Shown one piece after another: positions 16,013 to 23,364 of a stretch of DNA of 64,000 bases; position 1 is the first letter of the stretch; every line of letters starts with the position of its first letter. The DNA comes from Flavobacterium tructae (lineage in GTDB: Bacteria; Bacteroidota; Bacteroidia; Flavobacteriales; Flavobacteriaceae), in the NCBI RefSeq assembly GCF_002217475.1, contig NZ_MUHH01000017.1, positions 110,999 through 174,998 on the forward strand, read 5' to 3'. The notes beneath the pieces were generated by a model. It ran no database searches. It was not told the origin of the DNA and worked only from the letters and a program-made list of their open reading frames with translations. Both the position numbers and the translations under genes were made by a program.

Positions 16013-16179
16013 AGCTTTACTTATTTTTAGTTAGTATTAATGATTTTATTAACACTGTAAAATTCCAAATAAGAAAAGGCTTAAATTTTAAAATCTTTAA
16101 AATTTAAGCCTAATCAATTAAAAATAAGTAAGTTATATTGTAGTTTTTAAGTTTTAGAAAACTCTTTTTAATTTAAATT

Positions 16180-17184
16180 TTAGTAATTTTCAATGGTTTT
16201 TAGTTCTCCTAATTCGGGAAGAGTTTTGTTTATTATTCTTGCAATGTCTTTTCGCTCACATCTAAGTGCTTTCCTATTAGCAATTAGAATATTTTTGAAT
16301 AATTTTATATGAAGATTGAAAAAAGATTTATTTATTATTTCACGATGTTTTAAGCTTTTACCCGCTGAATTTTTAAAATTCTGGCTTACAAAAGCTCTAA
16401 TGTCATTTTTTTCATCATTACTTAATTTGATATTTTTAACACCAAATCCTTCAAAAATCTTATTAATCAATTTTCCTTCATTAAAATTTCCTGTCAAACT
16501 AATTTTTTGAGCGTTTATAACAGTATGTTTTTTAATTAGTTCTTTAACAACAAGCTCAGGAGATTTTGATTTTCTAGCAGTTTCAAACATTCTGCTTCGG
16601 ATCAAATAAAACAACTCATTTGCTGACATACTTTTTTTATTCCATCCATAAAGACAAACAAATTCTTCTTTATCCAATCGAAACAGAGCTTCTTCTAGAT
16701 TATTGGTAATCATTTTTTCAACATTATATAGATTCGTTATACGATATCCACTCTTCTTAATTTCATTAATAATTACGCATTCCCATTCGAACTGGTCAAA
16801 TAAAAACGGAGAAATTCCTAGTAGTGAAGGGTTGTCGAAGATCGTTGTTTTTCTATTATTTAAATAACTTGAAAAGGAATGCAGTCCAAAACAATATTTT
16901 ATCTTATTAATAAGGTTTATTCTTAATTCAGAGAAGATATTTTCAATCTCTTTTAAAATATCATTTTTTATATTTTTGGTTAAATCCTGTTTATCGATAT
17001 TCTCTAACATTTTTATTTCTTCTATTGAATAATGAAAAAATCTATCTATTAGATTGTATTTTCTGCCATCACGAACAATATTTTCAAATTCAATCAATAT
17101 TTTAGGATATTTTTCTTTCAATCCTAATTCATTTTCATTGTTTTTACTATTTCTCATAATTGTTCCATTTGTCCATTTGTTCAT
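16180..17184 (-). CDS. hypothetical protein overlapping the integrase
   Basis: A 334-residue, mostly helical, basic protein with no motif I recognise. It overlaps the integrase end by 38 bp (or 11 bp if the ATG at 17157 is used), so it is translationally coupled to it. The middle contains a segment (FVCLYGWNKKSMSANELFYLI) that faintly recalls RteC-type regulators of Bacteroidota elements, but not enough to assign. It has no signal peptide. A role in excision, regulation or immunity is open. Confidence 0.6.
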   Translation of the reverse strand: MNKWTNGTIMRNSKNNENELGLKEKYPKILIEFENIVRDGRKYNLIDRFFHYSIEEIKMLENIDKQDLTKNIKNDILKEIENIFSELRINLINKIKYCFGLHSFSSYLNNRKTTIFDNPSLLGISPFLFDQFEWECVIINEIKKSGYRITNLYNVEKMITNNLEEALFRLDKEEFVCLYGWNKKSMSANELFYLIRSRMFETARKSKSPELVVKELIKKHTVINAQKISLTGNFNEGKLINKIFEGFGVKNIKLSNDEKNDIRAFVSQNFKNSAGKSLKHREIINKSFFNLHIKLFKNILIANRKALRCERKDIARIINKTLPELGELKTIENY

Positions 17185-18379
17185 CAGTGTACTCTTCTGT
17201 AATCTTCATATATTTATCTAAAACAGCATCTTTTTTAATATTCGCAATCTTTTTAATTGCTTTCGGTTCCATGCCAAGTAATAAAGAATTTGTGATAAAG
17301 GTTTTTCGGGCTGTATGACTAGTAATTAATTGATATTTAGGTAATGTATTCTGAATTTTCTTTGTTCCTATGAATCCTGTTATTGTTGTCGGTTTATTAA
17401 TTCCAACTATCTGACAACATTCTTTAATGTAATCATTAAATTTTTGCATTGATATAGAGGGCAATGGTTCATAGATTGTTCCTTGATATTTATCTAATAT
17501 CTCTTTAGAAAACTTATTCAGTCTTATAATGTGGTTTTGAGTTTTTGTTTTTTGAATTGAGATATTAATATGAGTTTCCGTAATATTTGCTTGATGTAAC
17601 TGTGACAAATCGGAAAATCGAAGTCCAGTAAAACAACCCATACAATAAAAGTCTTTAGTGTGGTTTAGTCTTGAATTTTCGAAGTCATAATTATACAACT
17701 GCATTAATTCATCATGCGTAAGATAAATAATATCAACATCATGCTCTATTCCTTTAAACTTCTCAAATTCTCTAAGATTGTTGTAACCTTTGTCTATACA
17801 CCACTTTAAAAAGGACTTTAAAACGGCTATTATCTTTGCGAAATAGTTATTCTTAATCTTCTTCTCGAAAAAAGAATATTTCATTAATTCTTCATAAAAA
17901 ATATTATCAATTTTATTAAATGAAATTTTGAACCCTGTTTCATTCTGAAAAGATTGTAAATAACCTTTTATTGTTTTCTGCGCTTTTATTGTGTTATAGG
18001 CTTTGGATAATGAACCCGACAATAAATATTCACCAAAACATTCAAAAAAATCAAATTCAGAGTTTATTTTGGTTTCTTTGGATTCATACTGCTCCAAGAA
18101 TTTTTCTTTTGAGAAAGGTATCTTATTTGCCCTGAAAAAGAAAAAAACATCATTTACTTTCGATTCAATTCTTTGTAATTCATCATTAATGAATTGATAA
18201 TTATTATTTTCTTCCTTTTTTAGATTAGGTTTTATTCTTGAGCCTGTCCAATAGATTTCTTTGGTACTAACACCTACATTCTTTCTTATTCTAATTCCTT
18301 CAGCTCTAACAACAAACTGAATTGGGATTAGTCCATTTGATGTTATTTTCTCTTTCCTTAGTTCAAAAATCACTTTCAT
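17147..18379 (-). CDS. int: tyrosine recombinase integrase
   Basis: Site-specific recombinase that moves the element into and out of tRNA-Leu. The 410-residue protein has an N-terminal arm-type DNA-binding domain (1-75), a SAM-like core-binding domain (about 105-200) and the catalytic domain. Catalytic residues: Arg254 in CFTGLRFSDL, a Lys near 279 (QKTKTQN), His355 and Arg358 in SHTARKTF, and the nucleophile Tyr390 in DKYMKI. The usual second His (GHS-type) appears as Asn380 (KKIANIKKD). It lies 169 bp from the attR core, the usual location. Confidence 0.92.
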   Translation of the reverse strand: MKVIFELRKEKITSNGLIPIQFVVRAEGIRIRKNVGVSTKEIYWTGSRIKPNLKKEENNNYQFINDELQRIESKVNDVFFFFRANKIPFSKEKFLEQYESKETKINSEFDFFECFGEYLLSGSLSKAYNTIKAQKTIKGYLQSFQNETGFKISFNKIDNIFYEELMKYSFFEKKIKNNYFAKIIAVLKSFLKWCIDKGYNNLREFEKFKGIEHDVDIIYLTHDELMQLYNYDFENSRLNHTKDFYCMGCFTGLRFSDLSQLHQANITETHINISIQKTKTQNHIIRLNKFSKEILDKYQGTIYEPLPSISMQKFNDYIKECCQIVGINKPTTITGFIGTKKIQNTLPKYQLITSHTARKTFITNSLLLGMEPKAIKKIANIKKDAVLDKYMKITEEYTDEQMDKWNNYEK

Positions 18380-18410
18380 TCTAGCTAAAACGGATTAAAT
18401 TATAATAAAG

Positions 18411-18427
18411 GGTGGCTAAAAAGGTGG
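18411..18427 (+). other. candidate integrase arm sites, right end
   Basis: GGTGG at 18411-18415 (within GGTGGCTAAA) and at 18423-18427, 12 bp apart, like the pair at 4409-4430 at the other end. It lies between the integrase gene and attR. Confidence 0.45.
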
Positions 18428-18547
18428 TTTATTTTGATTTTAAAAGTTGAAAAAACTAAGAAAAAAATCCTTTCCGCACTATATCTATCTCAAATATAGC
18501 AATAAAAAGAACACTAAAGACAGGTGAAAATAACTAAAGTATTAACG

Positions 18548-18570
18548 GACTCCGGCTCCGGGTACTTAAA
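18548..18570 (+). repeat. attR core (23-bp direct repeat)
   Basis: Identical to 4344-4366. It is only the 3' portion of a tRNA-Leu and not a complete tRNA gene. What follows (the hairpin at 18570-18599) is presumably the original downstream sequence of the tRNA gene. Confidence 0.92.
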
Positions 18571-18599
18571 GCCTCTTCTGTTTAGAAGGGGCTTTTTTT
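18570..18599 (+). terminator. terminator displaced from tRNA-Leu
   Basis: AGCCTCTTCT / AGAAGGGGCT stem (one G-T pair) followed by a T-run, directly beyond attR. It would have ended the tRNA-Leu transcript before integration. Confidence 0.75.
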
Positions 18600-18641
18600 G
18601 TGCTTTATAAATTTTGAACTTGATCTTTGATTTGAATATTG

Positions 18642-18668
18642 CCCGCGGTTTCAACCGCGGGTTTTTTT
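18642..18668 (+). terminator. GC-rich hairpin terminator
   Basis: CCCGCGGTTTCAACCGCGGG followed by seven T. No intact plus-strand gene ends just before it, so it may be a relic or serve read-through from the att region. Confidence 0.6.
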
Positions 18669-18792
18669 GTTGTGTTTGTGTGGGTTTGCAGCCTATTGAT
18701 GTTGTGAAGGGGTGTGTTCTTTGGTGAAGAGGTGAATTAGAGTTCTTGGAATTTTGAGATAACGGCTTGTGTTGAAGTAATGTAAAACTTGT

Positions 18793-18800
18793 TAACTTTG
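18793..18800 (+). promoter_or_regulatory. -7 box of SRPBCC gene
   Basis: TAACTTTG fits TAnnTTTG. A transcript starting about 7 bp later would begin at or after the first ATG (18806), which argues for the ATG at 18824 as translation start. Confidence 0.55.
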
Positions 18801-18823
18801 AGTATATGAATAATAATCTAGTT

Positions 18824-19258
18824 ATGAAAATGGAAAAAATAGAGCATATCAATTATATTAAAGCGCCTATCGCGGAGGTTTATAAGGTATTGACGATGCG
18901 GGAAGGTTTGGCTGCTGTCTGGACGGAGGAATTGATTGTTAAGCCGGAAGTGGGTTTTGTCAATGAGTTTGGTTTCGGAGAGGAGGATGTGACAAGAATG
19001 AAGGTGGTCGAATTGTTTCGTGATAAAAGAATAGTGTGGGAATGTGTGGAATCAGATCCGGAGTGGATTGGAACGGGTATTTCGTTTGATCTAACGGAGA
19101 AGGATGGAGTAACGGCGGTTGTTTTGAAGCATTTTGGCTGGCGTGAGCTAACGGAATTCTATCAATGGTGTAATTACAACTGGGCGATGTTTCTTTTGAG
19201 TCTTAAGGGTTATTGTGAGGATGGGGAGGGTACGCCTTATCAAAAGCGAAAGTTTTAG
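18824..19258 (+). CDS. SRPBCC-family protein (AHSA1-like)
   Basis: A 144-residue START-like protein. The pattern IEHINYIKAPIAEVYKVLT near the start and DPEWIGTGISFDLTEKDG later, followed by a C-terminal helix with a Trp and a Tyr-rich YQWCNYNWAMFL segment, fits the AHSA1/SRPBCC fold, which binds hydrophobic ligands or acts as a small chaperone co-factor. It lacks enzyme motifs. The frame starts at 18806, but I chose 18824 because of the promoter position. It is isolated, with a hairpin terminator at 19301 shared with the tRNA-Asn pair. Confidence 0.85.
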   Translation: MKMEKIEHINYIKAPIAEVYKVLTMREGLAAVWTEELIVKPEVGFVNEFGFGEEDVTRMKVVELFRDKRIVWECVESDPEWIGTGISFDLTEKDGVTAVVLKHFGWRELTEFYQWCNYNWAMFLLSLKGYCEDGEGTPYQKRKF

Positions 19259-19300
19259 ATTGTGATCCTGGTATTGCATAAAATAAAAGAATAAAAAAAA

Positions 19301-19325
19301 ACCACTTACGTTTGTAAGTGGTTTT
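19301..19325. terminator. bidirectional hairpin terminator
   Basis: ACCACTTAC / GTAAGTGGT stem with A-run before and T-run after, between the SRPBCC gene and the convergent tRNA-Asn pair. Confidence 0.8.
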
Positions 19326-19332
19326 TAGTAAG

Positions 19333-19406
19333 CTCCCCCTCTTGGGCTCGAACCAAGGACCCTCTGATTAACAGTCAGATGCTCTAACCAACTGAGCTAA
19401 GGAGGA
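19333..19406 (-). tRNA. tRNA-Asn (anticodon GTT), copy 2 in transcript order
   Basis: Cloverleaf on the minus strand: acceptor TCCTCCT pairs with AGGGGGA, discriminator G, anticodon loop CTGTTAA (anticodon GTT), T-arm CTTGG-TTCGAGC-CCAAG. No encoded CCA. Identical to the copy at 19443-19516. Confidence 0.95.
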
Positions 19407-19442
19407 ATCACCTTAAAGGTAAATATGTTTGCTAAAAAGTTG

Positions 19443-19516
19443 CTCCCCCTCTTGGGCTCGAACCAAGGACCCTCTGATTAACAGTCAGATGCTCTAACCA
19501 ACTGAGCTAAGGAGGA
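19443..19516 (-). tRNA. tRNA-Asn (anticodon GTT), copy 1 in transcript order
   Basis: Identical 74-nt tRNA-Asn, 36 bp from the other copy. Both are expected to be cut from one transcript driven by the promoter at 19540-19548. Confidence 0.95.
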
Positions 19517-19539
19517 AGTTGCTGTTCTTTTTAGCGAGT

Positions 19540-19548
19540 GCAAATATA
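19540..19548 (-). promoter_or_regulatory. -7 box of the tRNA-Asn pair
   Basis: TATATTTGC on the minus strand, 24 bp upstream of the first tRNA, with a TTTTTGAG stretch about 20 bp further upstream as a possible -33 element. Confidence 0.65.
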
Positions 19549-19602
19549 AGACGTTTTTTAGTTTCTCAAAAATATTTTGGCACTTTTTATTGATTTTTTT
19601 TT

Positions 19603-20943
19603 CTATTTCACAATTGCCTTATAAATGTCGTTACCATTAGCAAATAAAAGCAGTGCTATAAGTAATACGAAACCAACCATTTGGGCGTTTTCAAGGAATT
19701 TATCGCTTGGTTTTCTACCACTAATTATTTCGTATAATAAAAACATTACATGACCACCATCAAGAGCAGGAATTGGCAATAAATTCATTACTCCAAGCAT
19801 AATTGATAATAAAGCAGTGATCGACCAGAAGGTTTCCCAGCTCCAGCTGCTTGGAAAAATGTTGAAAATAGCTGCAAAACCACCCACTTGTTTGTAAGCT
19901 TTCGTTTCAGGATTGAAAATCATTTTAAGTTGTTTTCCGTAACCTACCAACTGATCTTTACCTTTTGTAAGTCCAACCGGAATTGATTCTAAGAAAGTGT
20001 AGCTTTTTTTGCTTACCTTATAGTATCCTAATTTTTCTAAGGATTCGATATTCAAACCTCCAACGCCAACACCAAGTTTTCCGGCTGTAGAAATTTTAAC
20101 TGTAATTGGTACTTTCTTTAAATCACGTAAAACAACAGCAGGAATAGTTTTGCCTTTGTTGCTTTCTAAAATTGTTTTTACCTGATCATAGTATCTTGCG
20201 TCCTGACCGTTAAGGCTAACAATTAAATCTTTTGGTTTTAAAGCTGTATTTCCGGATTCTTCCGTAACACTTGCCACTGCAAAAGGGATTCTCATGTCTA
20301 CAAGATGTGCTTTCTCCTGTTTTGACAATTGATCGACAAAGTCAGTTGGCATTTTTATGGTTTGTTGCTGTCCGTTTCTTTCGATTAAGATTTCTTTGGC
20401 CATGATAATTTTCATGTTGATATCATTATCAAAATTTTCGATTTTTTGTCCGTCAACAGCCAGGAATTTATCTCCGGTTTTGAAACCTGTTTTTAGCATT
20501 ACAGGGTTTTCAACTAAAACACCATCTTTCAGATCCGCATTGGCTACATAAATATCACCGTAAGCAAATGCCATTCCAATGTAAATAATAAAGGCCAGAA
20601 TAAAGTTTACCGTAACACCACCCAACATAATAATTAAACGTTGCCACGCCGGTTTCGAACGAAATTCCCAAGGTTGTGGAGGAAGAGCCATTTGGTCCTT
20701 GTCCATACTTTCGTCGATCATTCCGGAGATTTTTACATAACCTCCTAATGGCAACCATCCGATTCCGTATTCAGTTTCGCCAATTTTCTTTTTTAAAAGT
20801 GAATATTTAACATCAAAAAATAAGTAGAATTTTTCGACTCTTGTTTTAAATAATTTTGCGGGAATAAAATGCCCTAATTCGTGAAGAATAATAAGTAAAG
20901 ATAAACTCAATAGAAATTGAGAGAGTTTGATAACTATATCCAT
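19603..20943 (-). CDS. rseP: RIP metalloprotease RseP (site-2 protease)
   Basis: Inner-membrane zinc protease of the M50B family that cuts anti-sigma factors and remnant signal peptides. The 446-residue protein has the catalytic motif LHELGHFIPAK (His21, Glu22, His25) in its first membrane helix, two PDZ-like regions between about 130 and 300, and the second active-site motif NLLPIPALDGG near 390 supplying the third zinc ligand. Remaining hydrophobic segments near 105-125 and at the C-terminus complete four helices. It has a promoter box 29 bp upstream. Confidence 0.93.
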   Translation of the reverse strand: MDIVIKLSQFLLSLSLLIILHELGHFIPAKLFKTRVEKFYLFFDVKYSLLKKKIGETEYGIGWLPLGGYVKISGMIDESMDKDQMALPPQPWEFRSKPAWQRLIIMLGGVTVNFILAFIIYIGMAFAYGDIYVANADLKDGVLVENPVMLKTGFKTGDKFLAVDGQKIENFDNDINMKIIMAKEILIERNGQQQTIKMPTDFVDQLSKQEKAHLVDMRIPFAVASVTEESGNTALKPKDLIVSLNGQDARYYDQVKTILESNKGKTIPAVVLRDLKKVPITVKISTAGKLGVGVGGLNIESLEKLGYYKVSKKSYTFLESIPVGLTKGKDQLVGYGKQLKMIFNPETKAYKQVGGFAAIFNIFPSSWSWETFWSITALLSIMLGVMNLLPIPALDGGHVMFLLYEIISGRKPSDKFLENAQMVGFVLLIALLLFANGNDIYKAIVK

Positions 20944-20971
20944 TTTGTATTTTTAGTTCGTATTTAACGCA

Positions 20972-20979
20972 CAAAAGTA
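20972..20979 (-). promoter_or_regulatory. -7 box of rseP
   Basis: TACTTTTG on the minus strand fits TAnnTTTG, 29 bp upstream of the rseP start codon. Confidence 0.6.
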
Positions 20980-21299
20980 ACGTTTCTATTTTAATTTGAT
21001 AGTGCAATATAATACATAAGGTTTTAAATGTTTGTTAATACTTCATTCTTATTTTTCTGAAACAGAACTAAAGTCTTCTTCATAAAAATGAAAGAGATAA
21101 TGTTTTTTTCTCTTGCCTTGTGATAAAAAGATACTTGGGTGTAAAATAAGTCTTATCATGATAGTTTTATGGCTTATTGAGGCAATTTGCTGCAAAAATA
21201 CTTTGTAATTTTCCTACTTTTTTATGCCGTTGCTTTCTTATGAAGAAGAAAGAACTGGTGTTTAATGATTTTATGTTTCACTTAATTTTATTGCAGCCG
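20980..21299. other. intergenic region between rseP and HTH gene
   Basis: About 320 bp, AT-rich. It contains the upstream part of the optional long frame of the HTH gene, no RNA gene and no repeat that I can see. Confidence 0.4.
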
Positions 21300-21572
21300 A
21301 TGAGTTTTATAGAGAAAATAGAGCGAATGAAAAGGATTCATCAGTTAATCTGTGAGGAGAAAACAGGCTCGCCGGCTGCTTTTGCAAAAAAAATGCTTTT
21401 AAGCAGAAGCCAGCTTTACAATGAATTGGAAATAATTAAAGGATTTGATGCGCCATTAAAATATTGTAAAAAAAGAGAGAGCTTTTATTATGAAACTTCC
21501 TTTGAGCTAATAGTACATTATTCGCTCAGTATAATTAAAGACGAAGAAAGGAAAGAAATTTTCGGAGGTTAA
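21300..21572 (+). CDS. small helix-turn-helix protein
   Basis: A 90-residue protein beginning MSFIEKIERMKRIHQLI. The segment SPAAFAKKMLLSRSQLYNELEIIK has the shape of a helix-turn-helix, and KYCKKRESFYYE after it resembles a common small DNA-binding protein of Flavobacteria that I remember near double-glycine peptide genes. The longer frame starting at 21177 adds a Cys-rich, hydrophobic leader that I consider non-native. It precedes the peptide genes on the same strand and may regulate them; that is inference. Confidence 0.7.
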   Translation: MSFIEKIERMKRIHQLICEEKTGSPAAFAKKMLLSRSQLYNELEIIKGFDAPLKYCKKRESFYYETSFELIVHYSLSIIKDEERKEIFGG

Positions 21573-21683
21573 GAGTTCCGTCCAATGTTATTAGACGGAA
21601 GTATTGTAAGTTTGTTCTTATGAATCAATTCTCGAGAAAATGATTTTATTGAAAAGATTAATGAACGGTCTAAATTTAAAATT

Positions 21684-21845
21684 ATGAATTTAGAAAATTT
21701 GAATTTAGTGGAGCTTAGTGCTCAGGAAGTACAAGAAGTTGATGGGGGTTATTGGTGGCTTTTGGCTGAAGTTGCATATGAATTAATGTATTCGCAGGAT
21801 GATGTCAAAAAAGGCTATAAAGCAGCTAAAGAACTTTTTGAATAA
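21684..21845 (+). CDS. double-glycine-leader peptide 1
   Basis: A 53-residue peptide, too short for routine gene callers. The leader is MNLENLNLVELSAQEVQEVDGG: the LxxLxxxE(M/V)xxxxGG pattern of bacteriocin-type double-glycine leaders, with cleavage expected after Gly22. The mature part (YWWLLAEVAYELMYSQDD...) is aromatic and amphipathic. It lies 111 bp after the HTH gene and 19 bp before the second peptide. A bacteriocin or signalling peptide is likely; no dedicated exporter is nearby. Confidence 0.65.
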   Translation: MNLENLNLVELSAQEVQEVDGGYWWLLAEVAYELMYSQDDVKKGYKAAKELFE

Positions 21846-21864
21846 AAATTTAAAACTTAAAAAA

Positions 21865-22023
21865 ATGGAAAATTTAACACAATTAACCACAGAGGAAATG
21901 AATCATATTGAGGGAGGTTCACTTATCGGATTCGTGCTTGGATTTACAGGATATTTATTAGAAAGAGCTGCTGATAGTATTGCTGCACATCCAGTAGGAG
22001 GTGGTCATCATTATGAAATTTAG
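21865..22023 (+). CDS. double-glycine-leader peptide 2
   Basis: A 52-residue peptide. The leader MENLTQLTTEEMNHIEGG fits the double-glycine pattern, with cleavage after Gly18; the mature part has a GxxxG-like segment (IGFVLGFTGYLL) and a Gly/His-rich tail (GGGHHYEI). A longer in-frame start at 21799 lies inside peptide gene 1 and is rejected. Two adjacent unrelated double-glycine peptides suggest a two-peptide bacteriocin, though class assignment is tentative. A hairpin follows the stop. Confidence 0.7.
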   Translation: MENLTQLTTEEMNHIEGGSLIGFVLGFTGYLLERAADSIAAHPVGGGHHYEI

Positions 22024-22048
22024 TTTAAATTATTAGAATTGTAGCAAA

Positions 22049-22095
22049 AGCATTATCCTTTTAGTAACATTACAAAAAGGATAATGCTATTTTTA
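22049..22095 (+). terminator. hairpin terminator or attenuator after the peptides
   Basis: AGCATTATCCTTTT and AAAAAGGATAATGCT are complementary, followed by ATTTTTATT. It lies between the peptide genes and the CPBP gene, so partial read-through could set the ratio of peptide to protease. Confidence 0.65.
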
Positions 22096-22101
22096 TTAAA
22101 T

Positions 22102-22896
22102 ATGAAAAAAATAATAAACTTCTATATTCGTGCTTTTTTAATTATATCTTTTATATCGATACCTTTTATATTTATTGCTTTTGAAGATTTTAGAATAAAT
22201 AGTTTTAGTTATAAAATGTGGATTGCTACATTTTGCCCACAATTAATTTACATTGTATACCTGTTTAGAAAACAAAAATGGTATCAAAATTTTAAAAGTA
22301 ATTTTTTTAGTAAAAAAACTAATTATTGGTTAGTTGTATTTACATGCTTGATATCATTTATAGTATATTTTTTTCTGATTATATTTAAATGGATTAAAGT
22401 AGAAAGTACTGTAAATTGGGATATTGAAATTATTGGCTATTTTATCTTAATATTTCTTTCGGCATTATTAGAGGAGATTCTATTCAGATATATTCCGTAT
22501 AAGATTCTGATAAAAGAAATTTCAATTAAGAATATAGTATTAGTTTCGGTGTTTTTTAGTTTCTTTCATTTATTTAATCCTAATATCAATATTATAGGTT
22601 TGATTAATATTGTGGTGGCAGGAGTTTTTTTTAGTTTGATATACTTAAAGAGTAACTCAATTTTTTTATGTGGCTTTATCCATGCTTTTTGGAATTTCTC
22701 GATTGGTTGTTTGTTAGGGAGTAATATAAGTGGTTTAAAGGTAACGAGCGTTTTACAATATTATCCTGAAAGGCCTTATTTTTTAAGTGGAGGTGATTTT
22801 GGGTTTGAAGGATCAATTATAACGACCATTGTTTTTTCAATTTCCAGTCTTTTCTTATACCGATTAAAGACAAGCGAGATCTTCGGAAATAAATGA
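22102..22896 (+). CDS. CPBP-family intramembrane glutamic protease
   Basis: Multi-pass membrane protein with the CPBP (CAAX protease/bacteriocin-processing) motifs: LLEEILFR (EExxxR), FFSFFHL and GFIHAFWN, the usual Glu, His and His/Asn signature. About seven hydrophobic segments are visible. The ORF can also be opened at 22084, but that ATG lies in the terminator hairpin, so I chose the ATG at 22102 (MKKIINFY). Family members next to bacteriocin peptides are known as immunity or processing proteins, which fits its place here after two double-glycine peptide genes. Confidence 0.8.
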   Translation: MKKIINFYIRAFLIISFISIPFIFIAFEDFRINSFSYKMWIATFCPQLIYIVYLFRKQKWYQNFKSNFFSKKTNYWLVVFTCLISFIVYFFLIIFKWIKVESTVNWDIEIIGYFILIFLSALLEEILFRYIPYKILIKEISIKNIVLVSVFFSFFHLFNPNINIIGLINIVVAGVFFSLIYLKSNSIFLCGFIHAFWNFSIGCLLGSNISGLKVTSVLQYYPERPYFLSGGDFGFEGSIITTIVFSISSLFLYRLKTSEIFGNK

Positions 22897-23364
22897 AAGA
22901 AAGTTTTTTATAGTGAGTAGAATAACTTTTCTCCTTATCAAAATAATTAAAAATTATTAGAGTGTGATTTGAAAACAAAAACAGTTAAAATAGTACTCAT
23001 TGTGATGTTTGCAGTTGTCTATTTAATTAAATCTATTATTGAACCAAGATTTAGATATTCATATTAGTGAGGACATATTTAAAAATAAAAGAAGAATGTA
23101 CTTCGGTTTTGATCCAATAAACACGCTGAAAAATCTTGTTGTTAAAACATACTGGTTATGAAAAAAGGAACGATCCTGGAATCTGAAAATCGTTTTGAAT
23201 TGTTGCATCTGGAATATTATGCTCTCTGGAACAAGCGAAACTTGTTTTAAATGTTTGTTAATTAATAAACATTTGAATTTTTACTTTTAAGCAGATACCG
23301 TAACTTTACTTTTTAGAGTACCGTCATAGCCAACAGGCGGTTTAAAACAATTAAAAGTTACAAT
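22897..23364. other. 468-bp region with small doubtful frames
   Basis: No gene I can support. A 32-codon frame at 22969-23067 (TTG start) encodes a short hydrophobic peptide, and two tiny overlapping frames start at 23096 and 23158. They may be remnants of decayed genes. The end of the region contains the promoter of the flavin oxidoreductase gene. Confidence 0.35.

Larger units (their letters stand above)
4344..18570 (-). mobile_element. integrative mobilizable element in tRNA-Leu
   Basis: About 14.2 kb between two perfect 23-bp copies of the tRNA-Leu 3' end. All its genes run on the minus strand: integrase next to attR, a small helix-turn-helix protein, VirE-type helicase, Toprim primase, MobC-like protein, relaxase, VirD4/TraG-type coupling ATPase, TraO-like outer membrane protein, then cargo up to attL. 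Only a TraO-like protein recalls the mating apparatus, so I class it as mobilizable with its own coupling protein rather than self-transmissible. It carries a candidate origin (13976-14195), a candidate oriT (12668-12705) and matched GGTGG pairs near each end. Confidence 0.9.

Noticed and set aside
18548..18570. A second tRNA-Leu gene at attR
   Set aside because: Only the 3' 17 bases of the tRNA plus flank are present; no anticodon or D-arm.
18514..18852. Minus-strand frame of 112 codons
   Set aside because: Low-complexity shadow across the att region and terminators; no domain, no promoter.
21177..21299. N-terminal extension of the HTH gene
   Set aside because: Cys-rich hydrophobic extension is unlike the family; the ATG at 21300 is better.
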